IMG/VR virus record: IMGVR_UViG_3300032224_001746
Coordinates: 1-24,726 of that record
DNA: 24,726 bases
Origin: a virus
Direction: 5' to 3' (one strand)
Position numbers and translations under genes: made by a program. How positions within the stretch are numbered: the stretch's first letter is position 1; the number at the start of each line of letters is the position of its first letter. The notes beneath the pieces are model-generated. The model was not told where the DNA came from. It worked only from the letters and a program-made list of their open reading frames with translations, and did no database searches. This document shows positions 1 to 6,680 of this stretch, in pieces.

Positions 1-282
1 GGCCATGCCGCAAACGGCACACATTTAGAAGGTTACGTTAGTGCCTACTACCACCAACTGGTGGAAGTATTTGGCGAACCAACATATTCGTCAGGCGGTG
101 ATAAAACCACGGTCGAGTGGATTATTGAATTCGAAGATGGTGAGGTTGCAACCATCTATGACTGGAAATGCTATGATACACCTATGGGTGAATATCGCTG
201 GCATATCGGTGGTTTCAATAACTCGGTTGTTGAACGTATTCAATTTATCGTGTTTAAAAACCAAACAATGAGTGTGGCTTAA
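1..282 (+). CDS. Conserved phage protein of unknown function, 5'-truncated
   Basis: The reading frame is open from the first base of the window to the TAA at 280-282, so the start lies outside; 93 residues are visible. The visible part begins GHAANGTHLEGYV and contains the segments FGEPTY, DKTTVEWIIEFEDG, VATIYDWK and YRWHIGG. From memory this resembles a small phage protein family with a DKT-xx-EW-x-I and ATIYDWK pattern, for which I know no function. The next gene starts two bases after the stop, so the two are probably co-transcribed. No membrane segment or catalytic motif is visible. The ATG-like starts inside are not convincing, because homology-like sequence continues to the window edge. 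Confidence 0.75.
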   Translation, partial: GHAANGTHLEGYVSAYYHQLVEVFGEPTYSSGGDKTTVEWIIEFEDGEVATIYDWKCYDTPMGEYRWHIGGFNNSVVERIQFIVFKNQTMSVA

Positions 283-283
283 T

Positions 284-484
284 ATGATGAACCCATCACC
301 TGCTCATATTATCAATTCTTTGATTGAAGATGATATGGCAAAATTCACTAAAATGAAAAAAATCGATTTACTGAAAGTTGTACGTGAATTGCAAGTTAGT
401 AATTACTACGAATTGACCGATTCTACCTTGCAGGACATTTATGATGACCGTTATAATGCAATAATTGAAGAACTTTGGAGATAA
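284..484 (+). CDS. Small hypothetical phage protein
   Basis: A 66-residue protein starting MMNPSPAHIINSLIEDD, followed by a Lys-rich helical stretch (KFTKMKKIDLLKVVRELQ) and an acidic, Tyr-rich end. ATG at 284 follows the upstream stop by one base; an upstream in-frame GTG at 272 would overlap the previous gene and was not chosen. No strong ribosome binding site precedes it, so translation may be coupled to the upstream gene. It looks like a small soluble helical protein. I do not recognise a function. Confidence 0.6.
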   Translation: MMNPSPAHIINSLIEDDMAKFTKMKKIDLLKVVRELQVSNYYELTDSTLQDIYDDRYNAIIEELWR

Positions 485-487
485 TGA

Positions 488-736
488 ATGAATAACTTTG
501 CACCGTATTTCACTAAAAACAAACCCACCAATAATTGGTGTGGTTACTCTACTGCTTTTTATACTGGTGTGCCTATGACGGCATTGGATGCGTTTCGCCA
601 AACATTTCCAGGTCAGTTTAGAATTCGTTTCCGTGGTCCACGTAATACAGTTGCTGACCGTGGTCGTGGTAGTATGGCACGCCAATCAAGTTGCCTAAAA
701 CAAAATGCCGTGACATTTACCGCATACAGGTACTAA
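488..736 (+). CDS. Small basic conserved phage protein
   Basis: An 82-residue basic protein. The centre is rich in Arg and Gly (FRIRFRGPRN, ADRGRGS) and it ends with SCLKQNAVTFTAYRY. That ending and the ARQSSCLKQ segment resemble small proteins I recall from other phages, without known function. The ATG at 488 lies three bases after the preceding stop, and the next gene starts one base after its own stop, so it sits inside one transcript. The Arg-rich centre could bind nucleic acid, but that is only inference from composition. Confidence 0.6.
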   Translation: MNNFAPYFTKNKPTNNWCGYSTAFYTGVPMTALDAFRQTFPGQFRIRFRGPRNTVADRGRGSMARQSSCLKQNAVTFTAYRY

Positions 737-737
737 A

Positions 738-1016
738 ATGAACTATACAATGCGAATTTACAAAACGGACAAACGCACCAAAAGCGGTGAACGAATCACC
801 GGCACATATGCGTACCGTGACGTAGAACCAAAATGGATGGAGGAAGAGGTTCGTGAGCTTTCTCATAAACTGTATCCAGCATCAGAAGGTTTCAGAATTG
901 AATATGATGAAACCTACAAAATGGTGAAAAACCTGATGACTGGCCAAATGGTGGAAATTGAAAAAGACACACCCGCCTGCTGTGATCCATCCACGGAAAC
1001 GTACTGGTCAATGTAG
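738..1016 (+). CDS. Conserved phage protein (MNYTMRIYK family), function unknown
   Basis: A 92-residue protein with a recognisable pattern: N-terminal YTMRIYKTDKRTKSGER, a TYAYRDVEPKWMEEEV helix, and the C-terminal tail CCDPSTETYWSM. This looks like a small protein seen in several phage groups, with no established function. The paired cysteines near the end are notable, but no full zinc site is visible. It is the last gene of the leftmost operon: a short hairpin and a sigma70-type promoter follow directly. Confidence 0.7.
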   Translation: MNYTMRIYKTDKRTKSGERITGTYAYRDVEPKWMEEEVRELSHKLYPASEGFRIEYDETYKMVKNLMTGQMVEIEKDTPACCDPSTETYWSM

Positions 1017-1034
1017 TGTTGTATAAAAACAACA
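1017..1034 (+). repeat. Short hairpin after stop codon, TGTTGT / ACAACA
   Basis: A 6-base-pair perfect inverted repeat (1017-1022 with 1029-1034) around a 6-base A-rich loop, starting on the base after the stop codon of the upstream gene. It lacks a following T-run, so it is not a convincing intrinsic terminator. A near-identical hairpin occurs at 3188-3205 in the same context, and a weaker one at 5386-5403. Confidence 0.5.
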
Positions 1035-1050
1035 GACTGGCAAAATCTGC

Positions 1051-1078
1051 TTGACTTTTCCACCACCACCTGTATAAT
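1051..1078 (+). promoter_or_regulatory. Sigma70-type promoter upstream of the AAA ATPase gene
   Basis: TTGACT at 1051-1056 and a perfect TATAAT at 1073-1078 are separated by 16 bases. The promoter lies in the only gap between the 738-1016 and 1109-1987 genes, so it most likely drives the ATPase operon through the host sigma factor. Confidence 0.75.
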
Positions 1079-1108
1079 GGCTTCTTTTGATTGATTGGGA
1101 ATATATTA

Positions 1109-1987
1109 ATGATTGACGTAAAATTTGTAAATGGAAAATATGTTGCCGTTATCAACGGAAAGACCGTGAAACGCACCAAAAAAGAGCACATGGACTATGT
1201 GTTGAAAAAAGCAGGTTTAATTACCAAGGCGTCTGTGCAAGTGAAACAATCCAAATTCACAATCAACCAACGATTTGGTTTTTTGTCTGATATGGTTGCT
1301 ATGCTCGCTAAAGGCGACCAACCATCCGTAGTTGTGACAGGACCTGGTGGTCTTGGCAAGTCCCACACCGTGACTGCTTCGCTGAATAAAGCAGGTCTCA
1401 AAGATATGTCCGTGTTGGACGAATTTGACGTTGGTTCTGGTGTGCCAAAAAATGCCTTTATTGTGATTAAAGGTTATTCTACACCCAAAGGTTTGTATCG
1501 TACATTGTACGAAAACCGTAATTCCACAATTGTGTTTGATGATTGTGATTCCGTTTTGAAAGATACCGTGTCCTTGAACCTGTTGAAAGGTGCCTTGGAT
1601 TCTTATTCTCGCCGTATTATCTCATGGCGTGCAGATATGAAAGATGAAGATTTGCCACAATCGTTTGAATTCAAAGGTCGTGTGATTTTCATCTCTAACA
1701 TGGATTCATCCACGCTCGACCAAGCGATTATCACCCGTTCATTGGCAGTTGACCTGTCCATGACACCAGAACAAAAAATTGAACGTATGAAGTTTCTGCT
1801 GACCGAACCAGAGTTTATGCCTGAGTTTGACAAGCAACACAAAACCGATGCGTTGAGCCTGATTTCAGAATTGGTTGATGAAGTCAAAGAATTGTCCTTG
1901 CGTACCTTGATTCAAGTTACCAAGATTCGTAAATCCAATCCCAATGGCGCTTGGAAGAATTTGGCAGAATATGCCATCTGTGGTTAA
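1109..1987 (+). CDS. AAA family ATPase
   Basis: A 292-residue P-loop ATPase. Seen: Walker A GPGGLGKSHT at about residues 78-87, Walker B IVFDDCD at 141-147, a sensor-1-like FISN near 194-197 and a possible arginine finger in IITRS near 208-211. The first 70 residues carry a VNGKYVAVINGKTVKRTKK segment that looks like a small separate N-terminal domain. ATG 1109 was preferred to the in-frame TTG at 1091 because the latter would sit too close to the -10 box. It is first in its operon, directly downstream of a consensus-like promoter. The substrate is unknown. The fold suggests a remodeller or loader rather than a helicase, but that is inference. Confidence 0.85.
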   Translation: MIDVKFVNGKYVAVINGKTVKRTKKEHMDYVLKKAGLITKASVQVKQSKFTINQRFGFLSDMVAMLAKGDQPSVVVTGPGGLGKSHTVTASLNKAGLKDMSVLDEFDVGSGVPKNAFIVIKGYSTPKGLYRTLYENRNSTIVFDDCDSVLKDTVSLNLLKGALDSYSRRIISWRADMKDEDLPQSFEFKGRVIFISNMDSSTLDQAIITRSLAVDLSMTPEQKIERMKFLLTEPEFMPEFDKQHKTDALSLISELVDEVKELSLRTLIQVTKIRKSNPNGAWKNLAEYAICG

Positions 1988-1992
1988 TTTGT

Positions 1993-2106
1993 ATGAAAGT
2001 TGATATGATTAATATTTTAGAAGATGCATTTTTGTATTCTGTTGCAACCTTGTATGTTTGCATAATGTCATTTGTTTTGGGTATGATTGTAGGATATTTT
2101 ATATGA
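1993..2106 (+). CDS. Small single-pass membrane protein
   Basis: A 37-residue ORF starting at ATG 1993, six bases after the ATPase stop. It has a short N-terminal region (MKVDMINILEDAFLY) and a hydrophobic segment from about residue 17 to the C-terminus, including CIMSFVLGMIVGYFI. It is a plausible phage membrane microprotein placed between two real genes in the same transcript. No clear ribosome binding site is seen. It matches nothing I recognise. Confidence 0.5.
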   Translation: MKVDMINILEDAFLYSVATLYVCIMSFVLGMIVGYFI

Positions 2107-2134
2107 ACAAAGTAATTCGTAAGGAGTTTGGTGT

Positions 2135-2344
2135 ATGACAAATGCAGAGTTAAAACAAAAACTGGAACAGGCACAGGCGTTGCTTGCTGATGTATATCAT
2201 TGGGCAGATATGCCGTTGTCCAATGGTTTGCAAATTTCGCCATTAAAAACCAATGCAGAGATTGCTTCTTTAATGAGTGCGGCTGATACCTGTATTTGGG
2301 AAGCATTAGATGAACTTGATTGTTTAGAAGGATACAAAGTATGA
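2135..2344 (+). CDS. Small conserved phage protein, mostly helical
   Basis: A 69-residue protein starting MTNAELKQKLEQAQALLADV, with a helical amphipathic N-terminus, the segment YHWADMPL and a second helix NAEIASLMSAADTCIWEAL. A good ribosome binding site (AAGGAG) lies about ten bases before ATG 2135. The stop overlaps the next start as ATGA. The pattern resembles small phage proteins I have seen, without known function. Confidence 0.7.
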   Translation: MTNAELKQKLEQAQALLADVYHWADMPLSNGLQISPLKTNAEIASLMSAADTCIWEALDELDCLEGYKV

Positions 2345-2571
2345 ACAAAGAATATACAATTAAAGGTTTGACCAAACCACAGGTTACATTGCTTGATACA
2401 ATGTGGGCTATTGATGGTTTTGCTGAATACATGGAATGGAAATCAAACCTTGATGCCAAAACCTTGCGTATGGTTGAAACATTTGAAGAATTGTTAATGT
2501 TGCAAGATATTGACGAAGTGGATGATTTGACAGAATCAAAAAATGTTATAAAAGGATTTTTACTAAAATGA
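2341..2571 (+). CDS. Small conserved phage protein
   Basis: A 76-residue protein starting at ATG 2341, overlapping the previous stop by ATGA; a longer form from TTG 2320 was rejected. The central segment MWAIDGFAEYMEWKSNLD followed by TLRMVETFEELLML is typical of a small helical protein that recurs in T4-like phages. No catalytic or binding motif is visible. Its own stop again overlaps the next start at 2568, so translation of 2135-2747 is probably coupled. Confidence 0.75.
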   Translation: MNKEYTIKGLTKPQVTLLDTMWAIDGFAEYMEWKSNLDAKTLRMVETFEELLMLQDIDEVDDLTESKNVIKGFLLK

Positions 2572-2747
2572 GTTTTTCTATGCCTGAGGACAAAATTTAC
2601 GTATGCCGTACAGATGACGGCCAATACTACCGATTTGGTGGTGAAGATTTGGAATGTGCGAAGCATAGTTTCGCTTTGCATTTTCCAAACAAGAAACTGG
2701 TTTCTGTTAGTTTGGTGGTTTGGGAAGATTTTGGAGATGAAGAATGA
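2568..2747 (+). CDS. Small hypothetical phage protein
   Basis: A 59-residue ORF starting at ATG 2568 inside the previous stop (ATGA). It reads MSFSMPEDKIYVCR, then GQYYRFGGEDLECAKHSF and a beta-like LVSVSLVVWEDFGDEE tail. It fills the gap between two genes in the same orientation and has ordinary protein composition, so I regard it as real. The alternating pattern suggests a small beta-rich domain. No function is recognised. Confidence 0.6.
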   Translation: MSFSMPEDKIYVCRTDDGQYYRFGGEDLECAKHSFALHFPNKKLVSVSLVVWEDFGDEE

Positions 2748-2800
2748 GCATCATTGTCATGGCTGTAATTATATTGATTGAATGGAAAATAAAAATATGA
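2744..2800 (+). CDS. Possible 18-residue membrane peptide
   Basis: A tiny ORF starting at ATG 2744 inside the previous stop and ending in a TGA (2798-2800) that overlaps the next ATG at 2797. It is almost entirely hydrophobic (MSIIVMAVIILIEW) with a basic end. Its ATGA overlaps on both sides fit a translational-coupling relay. It could also be a chance ORF, and no independent evidence supports it. Confidence 0.3.
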   Translation: MSIIVMAVIILIEWKIKI

Positions 2801-3186
2801 GCATTTCAGCATATAAAGAAATAACCGAATGGGAAGATTCGGATGGTATTTTGTGTAACCATACATATTTGTTTGATGGTAAATCAAATGCATTGGCATA
2901 TGCCAAACAATCAAGCAATGATATCACCGTGTTCAAAAAGCCATTGCCTATCAATACCAGTCGCCGTAAGTTTATCAAAGTGGTACATCCAGGGCTAGAA
3001 GAAATTGCTCGTAATTTTGTGGTACAAGAAAAACCCAACAATTATCCTTTTTGGAAAGTCAAAAGTGACTCAGGAAAAGAATATATGGTAGAATTGATTG
3101 GTGGTAATTACCATTGCAATTGTAAAGGTTACCAATTCCGTGGTAAATGCAAGCACAGCGATTCTGTAAAAGCAGAACAAAAATAA
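2797..3186 (+). CDS. SWIM zinc-finger domain protein
   Basis: About 129 residues. The C-terminal part has the SWIM pattern C-x-C-x8-C-x-H: HCNCKGYQF then GKCKH, with C107, C109, C118 and H120. SWIM fingers are known to bind DNA or protein in recombination-linked proteins and transposases. The N-terminal two thirds show no recognised domain. ATG 2797 overlaps the preceding stop as ATGA; ATG 2782 in the same frame is an alternative that adds MENKN. It is the last gene before a hairpin-rich promoter region. Its role in the phage is unknown. Confidence 0.8.
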   Translation: MSISAYKEITEWEDSDGILCNHTYLFDGKSNALAYAKQSSNDITVFKKPLPINTSRRKFIKVVHPGLEEIARNFVVQEKPNNYPFWKVKSDSGKEYMVELIGGNYHCNCKGYQFRGKCKHSDSVKAEQK

Positions 3187-3187
3187 G

Positions 3188-3242
3188 TGTTGTTTTTTTA
3201 CAACATTACCAACAAAATGATTTTGTTGGTATCAACAAAATG
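3188..3242 (+). repeat. Operator-like cluster of inverted and direct repeats
   Basis: Three nested elements upstream of the 3244 promoter. The first is a 6-bp hairpin (3188-3193 with 3200-3205) with a T6 loop. The second is a perfect 10-bp inverted repeat, ACCAACAAAA at 3208-3217 with TTTTGTTGGT at 3221-3230 and a 3-base spacer. The third is a direct repeat of CAACAAAATG at 3210-3219 and 3233-3242, the second copy touching the -35 box. The arrangement fits a repressor or activator site. Confidence 0.5.
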
Positions 3243-3243
3243 G

Positions 3244-3271
3244 TTGCCAAATGCCGTGGAACCTGTATAAT
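3244..3271 (+). promoter_or_regulatory. Sigma70-type promoter, TTGCCA class
   Basis: TTGCCA at 3244-3249, 16-base spacer, TATAAT at 3266-3271. The spacer begins AATGCC, a feature partly shared with the promoters at 5421 and 6681. It should start transcription about 25 bases before ATG 3299 and drive the 3299-5385 operon. Confidence 0.75.
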
Positions 3272-3298
3272 GGACGTTTTAATAGTGAGGAAACCGCA

Positions 3299-3556
3299 AT
3301 GAAAGAATTGAAACAATACGTTGAAAACAAAAATCGTTGGAATTTAATTTTTAATAAACGTTGTTATGATTTGGCTATTGCCAATGACCGTCAGGCAATT
3401 GCCAATTCGCTTGATGCTGACCTGTCACCTGAGAATCTTACCTGTGACGGTGAATTGTCCCGTTCACAAGTGATTCAACGCAAACGTTTTTATGATAAAG
3501 CAGCAAAACAGTTGCTTACTCTCGATCCTTCTATCCAAATGTATGAATATTGCTAA
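3299..3556 (+). CDS. Small conserved phage protein
   Basis: An 85-residue protein starting at ATG 3299, after a GAGG-type ribosome binding site and just downstream of the promoter; the longer frame from 3251 would start inside the promoter and is not used. The characteristic middle part SPENLTCDGELSRSQV and the LLTLDPSIQ segment resemble small phage proteins known from several genomes, without known function. It is basic in its first half and helical throughout. It is the first gene of the operon. Confidence 0.75.
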   Translation: MKELKQYVENKNRWNLIFNKRCYDLAIANDRQAIANSLDADLSPENLTCDGELSRSQVIQRKRFYDKAAKQLLTLDPSIQMYEYC

Positions 3557-3566
3557 AGGAAACACA

Positions 3567-3812
3567 ATGAGCAGAATGTCTGAAATTCACATGGAAATCA
3601 CCGAACGCCTTGCTGACGGTGATGCACCAGAAGATATTGTAACTTATTTGATGGTGGCATATGCCATCGATTCTGACACAGCGTGGCATTTTGTAAATGA
3701 TTTGGTTGAATCAAATTACAATGACATAGGCGGAGAAACCGATGATGGTTGGGCTTTGCAAAGTGCAGGATTCGGAACTGATGAAGATTATGGTTTTTAT
3801 GGAGATGAATAA
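3567..3812 (+). CDS. Small acidic conserved phage protein
   Basis: An 81-residue acidic protein starting at ATG 3567 with a GGA-type ribosome binding site. The N-terminal half MSEIHMEITERLADGDAPED and the following IVTYLMVAYAIDSDTAWHFV look helical. The tail is Gly/Asp/Tyr-rich (DEDYGFYGDE). It is next in line in the 3299 operon, with its stop abutting ATG 3813. The longer frame from 3492 overlaps the upstream gene and was rejected. No function is recognised. Confidence 0.7.
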   Translation: MSRMSEIHMEITERLADGDAPEDIVTYLMVAYAIDSDTAWHFVNDLVESNYNDIGGETDDGWALQSAGFGTDEDYGFYGDE

Positions 3813-4052
3813 ATGTTGACTAAAGAAATTCGCAAAGGCGACCGCTTTGTATTGAACAATGGTTGGTACGCCACAATGAAAGACAATGGACGTGGTACAA
3901 CACGTATTGCTGAAGTTGAAGGATTTTATACAGAAATCGGTTCTGTATATTCATATGATATTATAGCCGTGCGGACACCTACAGGTTGGGAAGCCGTGGT
4001 GCATACTGAAAAAGAATTGAAACTAAAATCTTTTGTGGATTCTGTACTATGA
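3813..4052 (+). CDS. Conserved small phage protein, beta-rich (MLTKEI family)
   Basis: A 79-residue protein starting MLTKEIRKGDRFVL, then NGWYATMKDNGRGTTRIAEV, GFYTEIGSVYSYDI and a C-terminal HTEKELKLK. The beta-strand-like pattern suggests a small SH3-like or OB-like barrel, but I cannot prove that. The family pattern (NGW-x-ATM, GS-V-Y, HT-x-x-x-L-x-L) is one I recall from phage genomes with no assigned function. It starts directly at the previous stop and overlaps the next gene by ATGA. Confidence 0.75.
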   Translation: MLTKEIRKGDRFVLNNGWYATMKDNGRGTTRIAEVEGFYTEIGSVYSYDIIAVRTPTGWEAVVHTEKELKLKSFVDSVL

Positions 4053-4273
4053 CGATTTTGAAGAAACAATTAAATACTGGTAAAATGTCAATCGATTTGA
4101 CAGGACCTGAAGGCAATGCCTTTTGTTTATTGGGTTATGCTAAAAAAATTTCGAGAGAATTAAACCTTGACGGCAATGCAATCATGGAAGAAATGAAACA
4201 AGGTGATTATGACCATTTGGTTGAAACGTTTGATAAACATTTTGGTGAATACGTAACATTGTATAGGTGGTAA
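4049..4273 (+). CDS. Small conserved phage protein (SIDLTGPEGNAF family)
   Basis: A 74-residue protein. The core SIDLTGPEGNAFCLLGYAKK and the C-terminal HLVETFDKHFGEYVTLYR match a small protein found in many phages, of unknown function. ATG 4049 overlaps the previous stop (ATGA); the later ATG 4085, which starts at MSIDLTG, is a fair alternative and would give 62 residues. It is probably a compact helical protein. Confidence 0.75.
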   Translation: MTILKKQLNTGKMSIDLTGPEGNAFCLLGYAKKISRELNLDGNAIMEEMKQGDYDHLVETFDKHFGEYVTLYRW

Positions 4274-4274
4274 A

Positions 4275-4547
4275 ATGCGTACAAAAACAATTATTGATGG
4301 TTTTAAAAATTCACAAAAATTCCGTGTCATCTTCAAAGGTGATGGTTCGGAAAATGATATTGGTTTTTATATGACTATTCAGCAAATGACCGAACAGTTT
4401 GCTACTGTGACTGCTCGTGCCATATGTTGGGATGCTTTGATTAAATTGTCGCATATGCGTTACAATGCAAACAAGTTCAATTCACCTGTACCAACAGGTC
4501 TTGGTGGTACGATTCGTGGCAAACAAGTGCAAATTGATTTGATTTAA
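4275..4547 (+). CDS. Small hypothetical phage protein
   Basis: A 90-residue basic protein starting MRTKTIIDGFKNSQKFRVIF one base after the previous stop. A helical middle (YMTIQQMTEQFATVTARAI) is followed by a Gly-rich PVPTGLGGTIRGKQVQI end. No motif or family is recognised. Its place within a gapless operon and its normal composition support it being real. Confidence 0.65.
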   Translation: MRTKTIIDGFKNSQKFRVIFKGDGSENDIGFYMTIQQMTEQFATVTARAICWDALIKLSHMRYNANKFNSPVPTGLGGTIRGKQVQIDLI

Positions 4548-4557
4548 GGAGAAAATT

Positions 4558-4947
4558 ATGGGTTTAGATATGTACGCTTGGCGTGTCAAGGCAGAAGATG
4601 CCATTGGTGATTTTGAAATTGCCAAAGATAGTGAAGGTCAATCTAAAATTGAAGAAATGTTTTACTGGCGTAAGCATCACGACCTCCATGGTTGGATGGA
4701 AAAACTGTATCGCAACAAAGGCGGCGCAAAAGAATCATTCAATTGTGTGCCTGTACGATTGACCACGGAAAATCTGGATGCATTACAATTCGATTTGTTG
4801 AATGATGCATTGCCTGAAACTCAAGGTTTTTTCTTTGGTAATAATCCACCTGACCTTGAAACGTTGGCTGAAGATTTGAAATTCATCCAAGCGGCACGGG
4901 ATGCCATTAATGAAGGTGATGCTGTTTACTACGATTCATGGTGGTGA
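4558..4947 (+). CDS. Conserved phage protein (MGLDMYAWRVK family)
   Basis: A 129-residue protein with a strong ribosome binding site (AAGGAG) before ATG 4558. Recognisable segments are MGLDMYAWRVK, FYWRKHHDLHGWMEKLYR, NCVPVRLT, GFFFGNNPPD and the end GDAVYYDSWW. Proteins of this kind occur in many phages. From memory they are sometimes labelled phosphoglycerate kinase in automatic annotation, which the sequence does not support: there is no nucleotide-binding pattern and it is far too short. The conserved His/Trp/Tyr residues suggest a binding or catalytic site of unknown purpose. Confidence 0.85.
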   Translation: MGLDMYAWRVKAEDAIGDFEIAKDSEGQSKIEEMFYWRKHHDLHGWMEKLYRNKGGAKESFNCVPVRLTTENLDALQFDLLNDALPETQGFFFGNNPPDLETLAEDLKFIQAARDAINEGDAVYYDSWW

Positions 4948-4948
4948 T

Positions 4949-5107
4949 ATGGGTAGATTCATTTTAGGTTTTGTTGGTTTTTTAATAGTCTATGGTTCTG
5001 TTGGAGCATTAGACTATGACCCAAACGCTGATGTTGTTTTACAATCAATATTTGCCTGCCTTGGACTTTTGATGATGTTTGTTTCAATTAAAGGATTAAA
5101 AAAGTGA
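4949..5107 (+). CDS. Small membrane protein, two predicted membrane segments
   Basis: A 52-residue protein starting MGRFILGFVGFLIVYGSVG. Two hydrophobic stretches (about 4-19 and 30-47) are separated by the polar DYDPNADV loop. ATG 4949 lies one base after the previous stop, and the end overlaps a GTG start (GTGA). It probably sits in the host inner membrane. Similar small proteins occur in other phages; no function is known to me. Confidence 0.7.
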   Translation: MGRFILGFVGFLIVYGSVGALDYDPNADVVLQSIFACLGLLMMFVSIKGLKK

Positions 5108-5385
5108 AAGTTGTAATCAATCGTTGTTTTGGTGGTTTTGGTTTATCCAAGGCAGCCTTAGATGAATACAAAAGCCGTAAAGATATCAGAGATGAAAATT
5201 TTTGGTACTATGACATTCCTAGGGATTGTCCAGTTTTGGTTTCAATGTTTGAAGAACAAGGAACTGCAATCAACGGTAATTATGCCGATTTGAAAATTGT
5301 GGAAATACCTGATGATGTGAGTTGGTATATTGCGGAATACGATGGTATGGAGCACGTTGCTGAAAGACATAGAACGTGGCAATAA
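5104..5385 (+). CDS. Conserved phage protein (MKVVINRCFGGFGLS family)
   Basis: A 93-residue protein starting at GTG 5104, which overlaps the previous stop as GTGA. Hallmarks are VVINRCFGGFGLS at the start, a divergent middle, NGNYADLKIVEIPDD, and the end EYDGMEHVAERHRTW. This is one of the more common small conserved phage proteins, still without known function. It is the last gene of the 3244 operon; a weak hairpin and a new promoter follow. Confidence 0.85.
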   Translation: MKVVINRCFGGFGLSKAALDEYKSRKDIRDENFWYYDIPRDCPVLVSMFEEQGTAINGNYADLKIVEIPDDVSWYIAEYDGMEHVAERHRTWQ

Positions 5386-5420
5386 TGTTGTTAATTGGCA
5401 ACAATACCGCAAATAGTGCT

Positions 5421-5449
5421 TGCCATTTGCCACATATTGTGCGATAATA
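5421..5449 (+). promoter_or_regulatory. Sigma70-type promoter, TTGCCA class
   Basis: TTGCCA at 5421-5426, 17-base spacer, GATAAT at 5444-5449. A 5-bp hairpin (5386-5390 with 5399-5403) lies just after the preceding stop. The promoter sits in a gene-free gap of about 117 bases before ATG 5503 and should drive the MoxR/CobS-like gene. Confidence 0.65.
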
Positions 5450-5502
5450 TGTGTTCTGTTCGGTTATATTATGTGTTGTAATTTTTTGATGAAAGTGAAA
5501 GT

Positions 5503-6654
5503 ATGAACAAAAATGCAAAAGCGTTTGTGGTTGCTTGTGAATCAATTTTTGGTTCTGATGCGGTTGTAAACCGAGACCAAATTAATAGGGTCGTTGAAGA
5601 ATCTAGCGCACCATATCCATATTGGTTGGTGACAAAACAAGAGTATCGTGCCGACCGTGGCCATTACAAAGTTCCATCATCTGGTGAACGTATTCAAAAA
5701 CGTGAAGTTGTAAAAGAACCTGAATTTGAGGTTGCATTGTCAGCACAAGTTCTTGCATTGCGTCAACCTAAATTGATTGACGAATCCGATTCTTCTATTC
5801 CAGAGAAATACCCCGATTATGTCCCTTTTGGATTCTTTAACGATTTGCAAAATATTATTAGGTCTAGTAATTTTTATCCTGTGTTTGTTACTGGCCTTTC
5901 TGGAAACGGGAAGACGCTCATGGTCGAGCAAGTTTGCGCTAAACTTAAGCGAGAATGTATTCGTGTCAACATTTCGATTGAGACTGATGAAAGTGATTTG
6001 TTGGGTGGTCCTACTCTTGTCAACGGCAACGTTGTTAATCGTGATGGACCTGTCCTGCAAGCTATGAAGCGTGGTGCAATTTTGTTGATTGACGAAGTTG
6101 ACCGTGGTTCCAATAAACTAATGTGTTTGCAAGGTATCTTAGAAGGCAAACCATACTACAATAAAAAATCTGGTGAAATGGTACATCCTGCTCTAGGCTT
6201 TAACGTGATTGCTACTGCAAACACCAAAGGTCGTGGTTCAGATGAAGGCAAGTATTTGTCACAAATTCTTGATGATGCTTTCTTAGAGCGTTTTCCAATT
6301 ACTGTTGAACAGGAATATCCTGATGCAAAAACAGAACGCAAAATTCTTGCACCATTGATTGATGATGCCAAATTTGTTGACAATCTGGTTCAATGGGCTG
6401 ACGTTGTTCGCCGTTCATATGATGATGGTGCAACTGATGAAATTATCTCTACTCGCCGTCTTGTACACATTGCCAAAGCATACAAAATCTTTGGTGACAA
6501 GATGAAAGCAATTACGCTTTGTGTCAATCGTTTTGATGAAGAAACGAAAATGGCATTTTTAGATTTGTATTCTAAGGTAGACTCCACGGTGGAATCTCCA
6601 GCGAATACAAGTACCACTACCGCTGAAACGTCCACTAATGAAGTGCCGTTCTAA
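5503..6654 (+). CDS. MoxR/CobS-like AAA+ ATPase
   Basis: A 383-residue AAA+ protein. Seen: Walker A GLSGNGKT at 131-138, DESDLLGG at 162-169, the QAMKRGAILLIDEVDR block at 186-201 with Walker B, sensor-1 ATANTKGRGSD near 237-247, and LERF near 261-264 with a possible arginine finger. The first 110 residues are a separate domain with no recognised motif. The closest families are MoxR-type ATPases and CobS, the ATPase of aerobic cobaltochelatase, which T4-like cyanophages are known to carry. No CobT-like partner is visible here, so a cobalamin role is unproven. Members of this group remodel protein complexes. The gene stands alone behind its own promoter. Confidence 0.85.
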   Translation: MNKNAKAFVVACESIFGSDAVVNRDQINRVVEESSAPYPYWLVTKQEYRADRGHYKVPSSGERIQKREVVKEPEFEVALSAQVLALRQPKLIDESDSSIPEKYPDYVPFGFFNDLQNIIRSSNFYPVFVTGLSGNGKTLMVEQVCAKLKRECIRVNISIETDESDLLGGPTLVNGNVVNRDGPVLQAMKRGAILLIDEVDRGSNKLMCLQGILEGKPYYNKKSGEMVHPALGFNVIATANTKGRGSDEGKYLSQILDDAFLERFPITVEQEYPDAKTERKILAPLIDDAKFVDNLVQWADVVRRSYDDGATDEIISTRRLVHIAKAYKIFGDKMKAITLCVNRFDEETKMAFLDLYSKVDSTVESPANTSTTTAETSTNEVPF

Positions 6655-6680
6655 GATAGTGGTAAACAACCGAAGGATGG

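Noticed and set aside
41-271. Second + frame over the first gene
   Set aside because: It overlaps the frame that is open from the window edge and carries a recognisable conserved pattern; only one can be real.
2103-2138. 11-codon ORF MNKVIRKEFGV before ATG 2135
   Set aside because: Its coding bases are mainly the ribosome binding site of the next gene; it is too short to support as a gene.
1917-2681. Long open frame on the minus strand (254 codons)
   Set aside because: It runs antisense to several tightly coupled + strand genes with good starts and has an unnatural composition rich in His, Ser and Ile; it is a shadow of AT-rich coding sequence.
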